DNA of 64,000 bases from Flavobacterium zhairuonense (lineage in GTDB: Bacteria > Bacteroidota > Bacteroidia > Flavobacteriales > Flavobacteriaceae): NCBI RefSeq assembly GCF_004352915.1, contig NZ_SJSY01000063.1, positions 50,552 to 114,551 of the forward strand, written 5' to 3'. Position 1 is the stretch's first letter. Each line of letters opens with the position of its first letter. The position numbers were made by a program, and so were the translations under genes. Below, in pieces: positions 29,068-37,755 of the stretch. The notes under the pieces are model-generated. The model saw only the letters and a program-made list of their open reading frames with translations. It was not told the origin of the DNA and searched no databases.

Positions 29068-30480
29068 TTATTTCCCGATGCAGAAATTAGCAAAAATATT
29101 CCCTAACAATTCATCATTTGTAACCTGGCCCGTAATAAGGCCAAATTGATATAAAGCTTCGCGAATATCAAGCGCCATCAAGTCACTCGAAAGATTAGTT
29201 TCAAGTCCGAATTTTACTTTTTGTATTTCGTCTAGAGCTTTAAGTAAAGAATCATAATGTCTTGTATTTGTAACAATCGTTTCATTGTTTCTTAAAGCAC
29301 CAGTATTGACAAAAGAAAGCAATTCATTTTTTAATTCATCAACACCAATTTTTTCTTTAGCAGAAATGTAAATTGTTGTTGGTTTTTGGTTGTTAGTTGA
29401 TAGTTTAGTATCAATTTCATCTATTGCTTCTTTGGAAAGTAAGTCTTTTTTATTGATGATTACCAAAATAGGTTTTTGAGGGTATTGATTTTGTGTTTTG
29501 TTAATTTCAACAAGTAAGTTGTCCAGCCTTCCATCAACTGACAACTGACAACCATCAACTAGATACAAAACAACTTGTGCCTGATCAATTTTTTCGAAAG
29601 TTTTTTTGATTCCAATGCTTTCTACAACGTCTTTCGTTTCGCGAATTCCGGCTGTATCAATAAATCTGAAACCAACACCTCCAATAACCAATTCATCTTC
29701 AATTGTATCGCGAGTTGTTCCGGCAATGTCAGAAACAATGGCACGTTCTTCATTCAATAAAGCATTCAATAAAGTTGATTTTCCAACATTTGGTTCACCA
29801 ACAATCGCAACCGGAATTCCGTTTTTGATTACGTTTCCAACTGCAAATGAATCTATAAGACGTTTTAAGACAAATTCAATTCGGTTTAATAATTCATGAA
29901 ATTGCGTTCGATCAGCAAATTCAACATCTTCTTCAGCAAAATCTAATTCTAATTCAATTAAAGAAGCAAAATTCAAAAGCTCTTCACGAAGTTTGGCAAT
30001 TTCATTGCTGAATCCGCCACGCATTTGTTGCATTGCAATTTGGTGAGAAGCTTCGTTGTCAGATGAAATCAAATCGGCAACTGCTTCTGCTTGCGATAAA
30101 TCTAGTTTTCCGTTTAAGAAGGCGCGGAGCGTAAATTCTCCAGCATCGGCCATTCTACATCCTTTTCGCAATAATAATTGAATAATCTGTTGCTGAATAT
30201 AAGTTGAGCCATGACAAGAAATCTCAATCGTGTCCTCGCCCGTATAAGAATTTGGTCCTTTAAAAACAGAAACCAAAACTTCATCAAGTGTTTTTTCATG
30301 GTCCACAATATGTCCCAAGTGCAAAGTATGTGTCTTTTGCTTGGTTAAATCTTTATTTTTTATGGATTTAAAAACAGAATTTCCTATTGTGATTGCCTCG
30401 GCACCTGAAATACGAATGATAGCAATAGCTCCAGCTCCAGACGGAGTAGCTAATGCAACTATAGAATCTTGATTTATCAT
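29068..30480 (-). CDS. mnmE: tRNA modification GTPase MnmE
   Basis: A 470-residue MnmE/TrmE: N-terminal folate-binding domain (SIVALATPSGAGAIAIIRISG), helical region, inserted G domain with GEPNVGKST (G1), DTAG (G3) and NKKD (G4), and the invariant C-terminal CIGK. With MnmG it installs the xm5 group at U34 of certain tRNAs. Start at ATG 30480 is chosen because the conserved N-terminus begins there. Two segments of the G domain (QLSVDGRLDN near 29530-29555 and STNNQKPTT near 29380-29400) are encoded by DNA resembling flavobacterial CAACTGACAACTGACAA-type repeats and look like repeat-derived insertions. Confidence 0.95.
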   Translation of the reverse strand: MINQDSIVALATPSGAGAIAIIRISGAEAITIGNSVFKSIKNKDLTKQKTHTLHLGHIVDHEKTLDEVLVSVFKGPNSYTGEDTIEISCHGSTYIQQQIIQLLLRKGCRMADAGEFTLRAFLNGKLDLSQAEAVADLISSDNEASHQIAMQQMRGGFSNEIAKLREELLNFASLIELELDFAEEDVEFADRTQFHELLNRIEFVLKRLIDSFAVGNVIKNGIPVAIVGEPNVGKSTLLNALLNEERAIVSDIAGTTRDTIEDELVIGGVGFRFIDTAGIRETKDVVESIGIKKTFEKIDQAQVVLYLVDGCQLSVDGRLDNLLVEINKTQNQYPQKPILVIINKKDLLSKEAIDEIDTKLSTNNQKPTTIYISAKEKIGVDELKNELLSFVNTGALRNNETIVTNTRHYDSLLKALDEIQKVKFGLETNLSSDLMALDIREALYQFGLITGQVTNDELLGNIFANFCIGK

Positions 30481-30591
30481 GTTGCAAAGGTATAAAAAAT
30501 GAGTCAAAATTACGTTGACGAAATTGGACAGAAAATTAAACGTTACGCTTATTAAAATTCGTTTTTTAAGAAATCATTATGTGTTAAAATA

Positions 30592-30605
30592 CTGATAATT
30601 ATCAG
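30592..30605. promoter_or_regulatory. FNR/CRP-like palindrome upstream of universal stress gene
   Basis: CTGATAATTATCAG is a perfect 14-bp palindrome with the TGAT-N4-ATCA core of FNR-type sites. It ends two bases before the -33 element of the promoter at 30607-30635, a position fit for activation. Confidence 0.5.
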
Positions 30606-30606
30606 G

Positions 30607-30635
30607 TTGTTTTGTTTTTAGAATGATTAAATTTG
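30607..30635 (+). promoter_or_regulatory. Promoter of universal stress protein gene
   Basis: TTG at 30607-30609 and a perfect TAAATTTG -7 element at 30628-30635 with an 18-base spacer. Transcription should begin around 30642, giving a leader of about 20 bases. Confidence 0.65.
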
Positions 30636-30663
30636 AGAGAACAATACACTAATCCTTAACAAA

Positions 30664-31500
30664 ATGAAAAAGATATTATTTCCTACAGATTTTTCTGAAG
30701 CTGCTACAAATGCGTTTGTTCATGCATTAGAATTCGCTAAAATTGTTAAAGCCGAACTTGTCTTGTTGCATACTTTTGAGATTCCAGTGTATGACAGTCA
30801 GTTTTTTCCAGAAAATTATGCCTCGATTTACAGTTCTATAGAATTGGCTAAATTTGAGATGTTTAAAGACGAAATTCCAAAATTGAGAGCAATTGCCTCT
30901 GAGCGAAAGCTCGATGATATTGTAATCAAACATCGATTGATGGATGGTGATTTGATTTATAATTTAAAAAATGCCGTTGAAGAAGATGAAATTGATTTTG
31001 TAATAATGGGAACAACGGGAGTTTCTGATTGGACAAAGTTTTTTACGGGATCCAATACAAATTCGGTAATTTCTGAAGTCAAAGTCCCGGTGCTGTGTGT
31101 TCCTATTGATGCAAAATATAAAAAAGTCAAAACGATTGGTTTTACCACTCGATATCGCGAAAAAGACAAAGATATGCTTCGCAGGATATTGAAAATTGCA
31201 AAGAAAACCGATGCAAAAGTCAGAAGCTTGTATGTAAAAACCTCAAATTCTGATGTTTCTGATATGACAGTCAAAGAATGGGAACAAGAGTTTGCTAATG
31301 ATAATGTGGAATTCTTGGTGTTGCCAAGCGATGATGTCAAAGAAACAATACTTGATTTTATTCTTTACAAAGACATTGATATTCTGACGACTATAACTCA
31401 CAAAAGATCTTTTTTTGAAAGCATTTTTGAATCAAGTTTGTCGAAAAAAATCACAAAAGAAGTTTCTATTCCGGTGCTGGTGATGCACGAAAAGGAATAA
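30664..31500 (+). CDS. Universal stress protein, two UspA domains
   Basis: A 278-residue protein made of two Usp folds: residues 1-147 (KKILFPTDFSEAATNAFVHALEFAK, with VIMGTTGVSDWTKFFTGSNTNSVI carrying the nucleotide-binding-like GTTG motif) and a shorter, more divergent second domain to the end (ISHKRSFFESIFESSLSKKIT-type tail). Tandem Usp proteins are cytosolic and are induced by growth arrest or oxygen limitation. The FNR-like palindrome upstream supports oxygen-linked control. It stands alone; the next gene starts 71 bases later with its own -7 element. Confidence 0.9.
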   Translation: MKKILFPTDFSEAATNAFVHALEFAKIVKAELVLLHTFEIPVYDSQFFPENYASIYSSIELAKFEMFKDEIPKLRAIASERKLDDIVIKHRLMDGDLIYNLKNAVEEDEIDFVIMGTTGVSDWTKFFTGSNTNSVISEVKVPVLCVPIDAKYKKVKTIGFTTRYREKDKDMLRRILKIAKKTDAKVRSLYVKTSNSDVSDMTVKEWEQEFANDNVEFLVLPSDDVKETILDFILYKDIDILTTITHKRSFFESIFESSLSKKITKEVSIPVLVMHEKE

Positions 31501-31543
31501 AAAGTCGTTTCTTTTTTAATTATAATTTTGGAAGTGTAAAAGC

Positions 31544-31551
31544 TATATTTG
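31544..31551 (+). promoter_or_regulatory. -7 element before MutS-like gene
   Basis: TATATTTG, a perfect Bacteroidota -7 motif, lies 20 bases before the start codon. A matching -33 box at normal spacing is not evident. Confidence 0.45.
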
Positions 31552-31571
31552 TGCTTCATTAAATTTTAGAA

Positions 31572-33344
31572 ATGGAAGTATATCAAAATAAAGTCAAGCA
31601 CTTTTCAGAAACTTATAATAAAATCAACAAAAGATACAATAGCATCAGTATACTGCGTTTGTTAACTGTTTTTCTTGGTTTGTTTATGTTGTATTGTTAC
31701 ATCAAAACCAATGAAATTTTATACGTCGCATTAGCTTTTTTATCTTTTGTTGGTTTTATTTTTTTGATGAAAATCCATTCAAAATTAGCTTTTCAAAGAC
31801 AGCTTACAATCGCACTTTTAAAAATGAATGAAAATGAGATTTCATTTTTAAAAAGAGAAAAGCTTCCTTTTGAAAACGGAATAGAATTTAACGACTTTCA
31901 TCATCCTTATGCCTATGATTTGGATATTTTTGGAGATCATTCGTTATTCCAAAATTTAAATCGTACAGCTACTTTTGTCGGAAAAAAAATATTGGCCAAT
32001 CAATTATTGAATCTTTCTTCGAATGAAACCATTCTTGAAAATCAGAAGGCAATACATGAGCTGAAGGCAAAAATGGATTGGAGACAAGATTTTTTTGCTT
32101 TGGCTTCTGTCAGTAATGACACGAAAAGTTCTTATGATGCTTTAATTCATTGGAGCTCATTTAAAAACAATACGCTTTCTAAAGCTTTAGTTTTACTTTC
32201 TTATGCAGTTCCAATATTATTTTTTAGTGTGTTATTCGCTTATTTTATAACATCTAAAACAATTTTATTATCGTATCTGACTTATATTTTTATTGCCAAC
32301 ATGATTGTTTTGGGGCAATCGGTAAAACGAATTAAATCAGAAATTGCTCAAGCTGATAACGTCGATAAAATTATCAAGCAATATAGTTTATTGGTTGAAA
32401 AAATTGAATCAGAGAAATTTGAATCAAAAAAACTAATAGCATTACAACAACAATTAATTTCTAAAAATATTTCAGCAAGTGCTCACTTAAAACAATTAGC
32501 GGAATTGTTTTCACGAATGGATACAATCAATAATTTTGTGACCGCAATTGTTTTTAACGGAACATTTTTATTTAATCTTCATGTTTTGAGAGCGCTTTTG
32601 AAATGGAAAGAAGATTATTCGCATGAACTTGAAAACTGGATTGCAATTATTGGCGAATTTGAAGCTTTAAACAGTCTAGCAAATCTAGCTTACAATAATC
32701 CTGATTTTGTTTTTCCAGAAATCAATTCAGAATATAAAATCGGATTTAAAAATTTGAGTCATCCATTGTTAAATCCAAACAGCAGGGTGGGGAATGATAC
32801 TTATTTTTATCCCGAATCGTTTATGATTTTAACGGGTTCGAATATGTCTGGAAAAAGTACTTTTTTGAGAAGTTTGGGCGTGAATATGGTTTTAGGTGGA
32901 ATTGGATCAGTTGTTTGTGCTTCAGAAGCTAATATTCATCCACTTCCAGTTTTGGTTTCAATGCGATTGTCCGATTCTTTAGCAGACAGCGAATCCTATT
33001 TCTTTGCCGAAATCAAGCGTTTAAAACAAATTATGGATACGCTGGAAGAACGTCCTGCTTTTGTTTTATTGGATGAAATTTTAAGAGGAACTAATTCTGA
33101 TGACAAACGCAACGGAACTATTGAAGTCGTAAAAAAAATAATAGCTAAAAATGCAATCGGAGCAATTGCGACACACGATATTGAAGTTTGTTTAACTACA
33201 AATGAATTTCCAGATATTTTGAAAAATCAATGCTTTGAAGTCGAAATCCAAAATAATGAATTACATTTTGATTACAAATTGAGAAACGGAATCTGCAAAA
33301 ATAAAAGCGCCACTTTCTTAATGCAAAAAATGGGCGTGATTTAA
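31572..33344 (+). CDS. Membrane-anchored MutS-like ATPase
   Basis: A 590-residue protein whose C-terminal third is a MutS ATPase: Walker A GSNMSGKST (about residues 424-432), LLDEILRGTNSDDKR Walker B/signature and the IATHDIEV switch. The N-terminal DNA mismatch-recognition domains are missing. Instead there are hydrophobic pairs at about residues 28-68 and 210-250, which look like four membrane helices around a MutS lever-like region. This subfamily is common in Bacteroidota and is labelled a MutS-related DNA mismatch repair protein, but a role in mismatch repair is not shown. Function at the membrane unknown. Confidence 0.85.
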   Translation: MEVYQNKVKHFSETYNKINKRYNSISILRLLTVFLGLFMLYCYIKTNEILYVALAFLSFVGFIFLMKIHSKLAFQRQLTIALLKMNENEISFLKREKLPFENGIEFNDFHHPYAYDLDIFGDHSLFQNLNRTATFVGKKILANQLLNLSSNETILENQKAIHELKAKMDWRQDFFALASVSNDTKSSYDALIHWSSFKNNTLSKALVLLSYAVPILFFSVLFAYFITSKTILLSYLTYIFIANMIVLGQSVKRIKSEIAQADNVDKIIKQYSLLVEKIESEKFESKKLIALQQQLISKNISASAHLKQLAELFSRMDTINNFVTAIVFNGTFLFNLHVLRALLKWKEDYSHELENWIAIIGEFEALNSLANLAYNNPDFVFPEINSEYKIGFKNLSHPLLNPNSRVGNDTYFYPESFMILTGSNMSGKSTFLRSLGVNMVLGGIGSVVCASEANIHPLPVLVSMRLSDSLADSESYFFAEIKRLKQIMDTLEERPAFVLLDEILRGTNSDDKRNGTIEVVKKIIAKNAIGAIATHDIEVCLTTNEFPDILKNQCFEVEIQNNELHFDYKLRNGICKNKSATFLMQKMGVI

Positions 33345-33369
33345 GTCTGTAATTTTGATTTAACTATAT

Positions 33370-33408
33370 AAAAAATGGCTAAAGAACAATTTCTGTAGCC
33401 ATTTTTTT
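33370..33408. terminator. Bidirectional terminator after MutS-like gene
   Basis: AAAAAATGGCTA (33370-33381) pairs with TAGCCATTTTTT (33396-33407) between convergent genes, with T run on the plus strand and A run on the other side. Confidence 0.85.
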
Positions 33409-33411
33409 GTT

Positions 33412-34395
33412 TTACAAATGAGATTTTATATAGTCAATAATATCTTGTATTATTTTGTCGATTTCACTTTCTTCGGCATTAAACAATGTTCCGTCAAAGT
33501 ATCTGGCGTGAGTTCCTTCGCCAGTTGGAGATCCGTGATGGGCATCGATTGATTTTCGCCAGTATTCAGCGTGATTTTTCCATTCTTCGGTATTTACCAA
33601 CGCTGGTTCAATAAACCAAAGATTCCAAGATAATACATTTCCAGGTTGAAGCATATTACCAGAAGCTAAGTTGAAAGCTTTCATAATTAGCTCGTTAAAA
33701 CCATCAACAATTGAATCTTTTGTCTTTTTAATATCTCCAATTTCAACTGCTATATATCCTGTGGTATATGATTCTGCTTCGTGAAGTGCAAATGCCGGAT
33801 TTTTGAATTCAGGCGAAATTCCTTTGTTTACTGGAAAAATTGGTTGGTTAGGATTTCCGGGATCATAAGTGGTTACACGAATGGCATTTTCTTTATCTAA
33901 CGGAAATTTTGGAAGACTATATCGAAGCAAAGGCCAAATCTCTTTTATTTTGTCGCCCTGATGTTCACTTGGTGTAAACCAAATTTTGCCTTCAACCGTC
34001 ATATCTAGCGCTAGTTCTTTGGTATTTTCATCCACCCATCCTCTTTGTCCGGTAACAGTAACTTCAACATTCAAGCAAATTTCATCTTTAAGCCAAATTC
34101 CTTGTTGTGGACAAATAACAGAATAAACTCTTCCTTCATCAGTATATCCTACTCGGGAAATGTATGGAGCAAATTGCTGATAACATCTTTTGGGATCTGG
34201 AAAACCTTTTGCAGTTTCCCAGCTAAATTCTGGCCATTTTACTCCAACTTGTCGTTGAAGAAAATTAATATTATCCATATTGCCTAACATTGGCAAAGAG
34301 GAAAGATCACGGGTTGGGTATCTCATAGGAGAATTTGCAGGAGGGAATCCGCCAACCCATCCGTTTGGGATGCATGAATCTTGATTTTTTTCCAT
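33412..34395 (-). CDS. Unrecognised 327-residue protein
   Basis: No family recognised. The protein has no signal peptide, is rich in Trp, Pro and Gly (e.g. PNGWVGGFPPANSPMRYPTR, VKWPEFSWETAKGFPDPKR) and seems soluble. The C-terminal HGSPTGEGTHARYFDGTLFNAEE segment contains clustered His, Asp and Glu. It is single, convergent with the MutS-like gene and preceded by a 226-base region with three CAGGTA half-sites and a good A/T-rich promoter region. Start ATG 34395 gives the full open frame; no upstream alternative. Confidence 0.7.
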   Translation of the reverse strand: MEKNQDSCIPNGWVGGFPPANSPMRYPTRDLSSLPMLGNMDNINFLQRQVGVKWPEFSWETAKGFPDPKRCYQQFAPYISRVGYTDEGRVYSVICPQQGIWLKDEICLNVEVTVTGQRGWVDENTKELALDMTVEGKIWFTPSEHQGDKIKEIWPLLRYSLPKFPLDKENAIRVTTYDPGNPNQPIFPVNKGISPEFKNPAFALHEAESYTTGYIAVEIGDIKKTKDSIVDGFNELIMKAFNLASGNMLQPGNVLSWNLWFIEPALVNTEEWKNHAEYWRKSIDAHHGSPTGEGTHARYFDGTLFNAEESEIDKIIQDIIDYIKSHL

Positions 34396-34420
34396 TGTTT
34401 TGTGGTTGTTTATATTTGAT

Positions 34421-34496
34421 CAGGTAAAACTAGTGTAATGTATAATCTTACAATAGAGTAAAATTACCTGTTTTTTAAATAATTGTAAATCAGGTA
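34421..34496 (-). promoter_or_regulatory. Three CAGGTA half-sites upstream of the 327-residue gene
   Basis: CAGGTA at 34421-34426 and 34491-34496 and its complement TACCTG at 34465-34470 form a spaced inverted/direct array in the gap upstream of the minus-strand gene. A regulatory array is possible; the binding protein is unknown. Confidence 0.3.
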
Positions 34497-34544
34497 GATA
34501 AATACAAAACATGTTTATTTTAGATAAAAACTTTTTTACATAAA

Positions 34545-34575
34545 AAAATCCCGATTCTTAATGAATCGGGATTTT
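34545..34575 (-). terminator. Terminator of the amidohydrolase gene
   Basis: A 13-bp perfect stem (AAAATCCCGATTC with GAATCGGGATTTT) and a T run on the minus strand lie 47 bases after the amidohydrolase stop. Confidence 0.9.
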
Positions 34576-34621
34576 AAATAATTAACTATTTGTGTTTTTG
34601 TTGTATAATTTGAGAAACAAT

Positions 34622-35965
34622 CTAATAAACAATATTTCCATTATGTATTAATGATTTAACTGAAGACATTCTTGAAACAGCTTCGGCTGAACAACTTGCC
34701 TCAATAAGAACCAAATTAGCTTTGTCTCCAGCTTTTGGCCATTGCTGATTTCCTTTATCATCTAGCGGAATTGGGCCAGAAGTAGCTAGTTTCAGCATTC
34801 GGGACAAGTTAAATTCTGTTACTTGTCCGTATAATTGTGCGGCAAGATTGGCTTTCTGCAAAACACTTCCTGTTCCAAATGTGTTCCAATGGTCAATAAT
34901 GCTGTCGTTTCCGGTCATTACATTTACGCCGGCTTTCATTAAAGTTGGAATAGGCATTACTAGGTTTCCAAAAGGAATCGTAGAAACAATTCCTACTTGG
35001 GCTGCGCTTAATTTTTCTGCCATTTCTTCTTGTTTCGGTTTGTCAATTTTTCCGAGAGCAAAACAATGGCTTAAAAAAGTCTTTCCTTTTAAACTTGGAT
35101 TTTCATTGACTTTAGCCATTAAATATTCGATTGTTTTTACGCCAGATTCTCCAGATTCATGCAAATGAATGTCGATTCCTTTATTGTTGTCCAAAGCCAA
35201 TTGAACTGTAAAATCGATTGTTTTTTCGATTGAACCATCAATAGAAAAAGGGTCAAGTCCACCAATGAAATCAATATCCATTTTTGCAGCTTCTTTTAGA
35301 TACGGAACAGAATCAGTATAAAAAACACCGTGTTGTGGAAAAGCAACTAATTCAGCACCGAAAGTATTTTTTTTGTTTTCTAAAGCTTTCTGCAGATTTT
35401 TTAAAGATTGCAGTTTTGAAGTTGGTTCAATGTTTACGTGACTACGTGCAAAAGAAGTTCCTTTAGATTGCAGTAATTCAATTAAATTTTCAGCCTTTAT
35501 AGTTGATGTTTTTAGCATTTCAGGCAGAATCTGTTGTTCCAATGCAATCATTGCTTTTACGCCACCAGTTCTCTTTTTCACGGCATGCCAATCATCGTAG
35601 AAAGTTTTGTCTAAGTGAATGTGCATATCGCGAAATGCAGGAAGCATCAATAGGCCTTTTGCATCAATAGCTTGTGCATTTGGCTTGTTTGCTGAAACCG
35701 ATTTGATTTTCCCATCGCTTATTTCAATACAGAATAATTCGGTTTTAGTTCGAACCACTTCGCCTTCTTCGTATTCAAAACCAGTTTCTAATCTCACATT
35801 TTTTAGAATGTAGCTCTTTCCTGTTGCAAAATTTATATCCGATTTGGTTTCGCTAATTGGAGAAGCCGAAACAGTATTGATAAAACCTGAACCAACGGCA
35901 AGTCCAGCAACTCCAAAAACAGAGTTTCTTAAAAAGTCTTTACGAGAGATATTTGAATTTTTCAT
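34622..35965 (-). CDS. Exported amidohydrolase (cytosine-deaminase-like)
   Basis: A 447-residue metal-dependent hydrolase of the amidohydrolase superfamily. Metal ligands are visible: HIHLD (HxH) in AFRDMHIHLDKTFYDDW, His in DIHLHESGESG, His in FLSHCFALG and Asp in MTGNDSIIDHWNTFG. This order matches cytosine deaminase-like members. The N-terminus SRKDFLRNSVFGVAGLAVG resembles a Tat leader with an RK pair instead of RR, so export is likely but the route uncertain. Start at ATG 35965 is preferred over 35986, since the leader begins there. Substrate unknown. A likely promoter separates it from the AraC gene. Confidence 0.85.
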   Translation of the reverse strand: MKNSNISRKDFLRNSVFGVAGLAVGSGFINTVSASPISETKSDINFATGKSYILKNVRLETGFEYEEGEVVRTKTELFCIEISDGKIKSVSANKPNAQAIDAKGLLMLPAFRDMHIHLDKTFYDDWHAVKKRTGGVKAMIALEQQILPEMLKTSTIKAENLIELLQSKGTSFARSHVNIEPTSKLQSLKNLQKALENKKNTFGAELVAFPQHGVFYTDSVPYLKEAAKMDIDFIGGLDPFSIDGSIEKTIDFTVQLALDNNKGIDIHLHESGESGVKTIEYLMAKVNENPSLKGKTFLSHCFALGKIDKPKQEEMAEKLSAAQVGIVSTIPFGNLVMPIPTLMKAGVNVMTGNDSIIDHWNTFGTGSVLQKANLAAQLYGQVTEFNLSRMLKLATSGPIPLDDKGNQQWPKAGDKANLVLIEASCSAEAVSRMSSVKSLIHNGNIVY

Positions 35966-36042
35966 ACAAAGTAATTTGATGTACAAAAATAAATTTCGTA
36001 ACGATATTTCGAATATAAAATTTATTACAAGGCTTGAAAGAT

Positions 36043-36900
36043 TTATAACTGCTCGCGAAAGTTCGTAGGTGTGATTCCGGTTTGGGTTTTAAAGAAATTT
36101 GAAAAATAAGCATGATCTACAAAACCTAATTCAAAAGCAATTTCTTTGACTGAAAGCGCTGTAGCTTTCAAATGTCGTTTAGACTCTAAAACAATGCGTT
36201 GCTGAATCAATTGGGTAGCCGAAATTTTTAAATGTTTTTTGCAGAGAATATTTAGATAATTAGCTGAAAGATGAAGTTTTGAGGCATAAAACGAGACCAG
36301 TTTTTCATCTTTGAAATGAATATCTATTAACTCTTGAAACTTCGCAATACGAGGTTCATTTTGATAAATATCATGATCTGTAAATATATTTGCAGCTTCT
36401 TTGCTTATGATTGAAGCAATGACATTTGTGCGTGAGCTAATCAATTCTTGAAGACAATCAGGTTTTTCTAATTCATTTTTAATAGCATCAAATTCATAAT
36501 GCAAAAGATTATATGATTCCTCGCTAAGTTCAATTACAGGATGATTGTGGTATTGAGCAAATGAAAATCTAAAGCTAGATGAGAAGCTTTCAAAAAATTC
36601 CCTTCCTATCATCAATTGATAGCCCGTTGTTTTTGGTTCAATGTTCCATTTGTGCACTTGTCCTGGAAAAAGCAAATGAATTTGATGATTGCTTATTGGA
36701 TGATCTATAAAATCAATATTGTGAACACCTTTTGCTTGTTCAAACAGTACGATAATAAAAAAATCGTGCTGATGCGGGTTGTCAATATGACGTTCTCCAT
36801 GCAGTTCATTAAACAAAAGTTGTTCATTATGCCTGCTTTGGTCTTTTTTAAATTCCTGAAGGCCGAGTAGGGGAATATTTTGGTCTTTTTTAGTTGACAT
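36043..36900 (-). CDS. AraC-family transcriptional regulator
   Basis: A 285-residue AraC/XylS regulator: an N-terminal cupin-like sensor domain (NPHQHDFFIIVLFEQAKGVHNID with the HQHDF metal/ligand motif, residues about 43-47) and two helix-turn-helix units at the C-terminus (LHLSANYLNILCKKHL and VKEIAFELGFVDHAYFSNFFKTQTGITPTNFR). The effector is unknown. It lies upstream of the amidohydrolase on the same strand, separated by about 80 bases, so it could control that gene or the FrnE-like oxidoreductase behind it. Confidence 0.9.
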   Translation of the reverse strand: MSTKKDQNIPLLGLQEFKKDQSRHNEQLLFNELHGERHIDNPHQHDFFIIVLFEQAKGVHNIDFIDHPISNHQIHLLFPGQVHKWNIEPKTTGYQLMIGREFFESFSSSFRFSFAQYHNHPVIELSEESYNLLHYEFDAIKNELEKPDCLQELISSRTNVIASIISKEAANIFTDHDIYQNEPRIAKFQELIDIHFKDEKLVSFYASKLHLSANYLNILCKKHLKISATQLIQQRIVLESKRHLKATALSVKEIAFELGFVDHAYFSNFFKTQTGITPTNFREQL

Positions 36901-36963
36901 TACATTAGGTTAGTTTCTTTTAAATAATCGCACGTAATGAATTTTTAAGAAAGAACTTTACGA

Positions 36964-37593
36964 TTACTTCAATACCTCATTAATCGTATTGACAAAAGCT
37001 TCAACCGGCTGAGCGCCAGAAATCGCATATTTTCTGTCAAAAACAAAAAATGGAACCCCTTGCACGCCAATTTCCTGAGCTTCTTTGATGTTGTGTTCAA
37101 CGTCTCTTAAATACAAATGGTCGTTTTGCAAAACTTCTAAAACTTCCTCTTTTTTCAAGCCAGCTTTTTCGCCAAGTTCTAATAAAGTTGGTCCGTCATT
37201 TAGATCACGTCCTTCTGTAAAGTATGCACGGAAAAATATTTCTTCCATTTCATCACCTAAATTTTTTGTTTTTGCCAAATGTATAATGCGATGCGCTTCC
37301 AGAGAATTAGATATAATTGCTTTCTCGAAATGATAGTCTAAACCAACGCTTTTTGCGCGTTCTGTTACGTTTTTATGCATTTCGACGGATTGTTCAACCG
37401 ACATGCCTTTTCGTTCGGCTAAATAGCTGTAAACATCTTTTCCGGGCTGTGGAGTAATAGAAGGATCAAGCTGAAAGCTTTTCCATTCAATCTCAATGTT
37501 TTCATTAGGAAATTGCTTTAAAGCAGATTCCAATTGTCTTTTTCCGATATAACAAAACGGACACATAATATCCGACCAAATTTCTATTTTCAT
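36964..37593 (-). CDS. DsbA-family (FrnE-like) thiol oxidoreductase
   Basis: A 209-residue thioredoxin-fold protein with the CPFC active site (residues 11-14 in SDIMCPFCYIGKRQLE) and the cis-Pro GVQGVPFFVFDRKYAISGAQ near the C-terminus, a signature of the FrnE subgroup of DsbA. There is no signal peptide, so it works in the cytosol, probably in polyketide-type or disulfide stress chemistry. Substrate unknown. The gene lies 63 bases from the AraC gene on the same strand. Confidence 0.9.
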   Translation of the reverse strand: MKIEIWSDIMCPFCYIGKRQLESALKQFPNENIEIEWKSFQLDPSITPQPGKDVYSYLAERKGMSVEQSVEMHKNVTERAKSVGLDYHFEKAIISNSLEAHRIIHLAKTKNLGDEMEEIFFRAYFTEGRDLNDGPTLLELGEKAGLKKEEVLEVLQNDHLYLRDVEHNIKEAQEIGVQGVPFFVFDRKYAISGAQPVEAFVNTINEVLK

Positions 37594-37755
37594 ATTGCAA
37601 AGTTAAAGAAAATTTATTTCAGGTTCGAAGTTTCAGATTTCAGGTTTTCTTTCTGAAAGAAATCTGCAGGGGTTATTTCAAGCCGTTTTGTTAACTTTGA
37701 AAAGACCAGAATGTTTATTTATAAATTTTACTCTTAGATAATAGCCTTGAATAAA

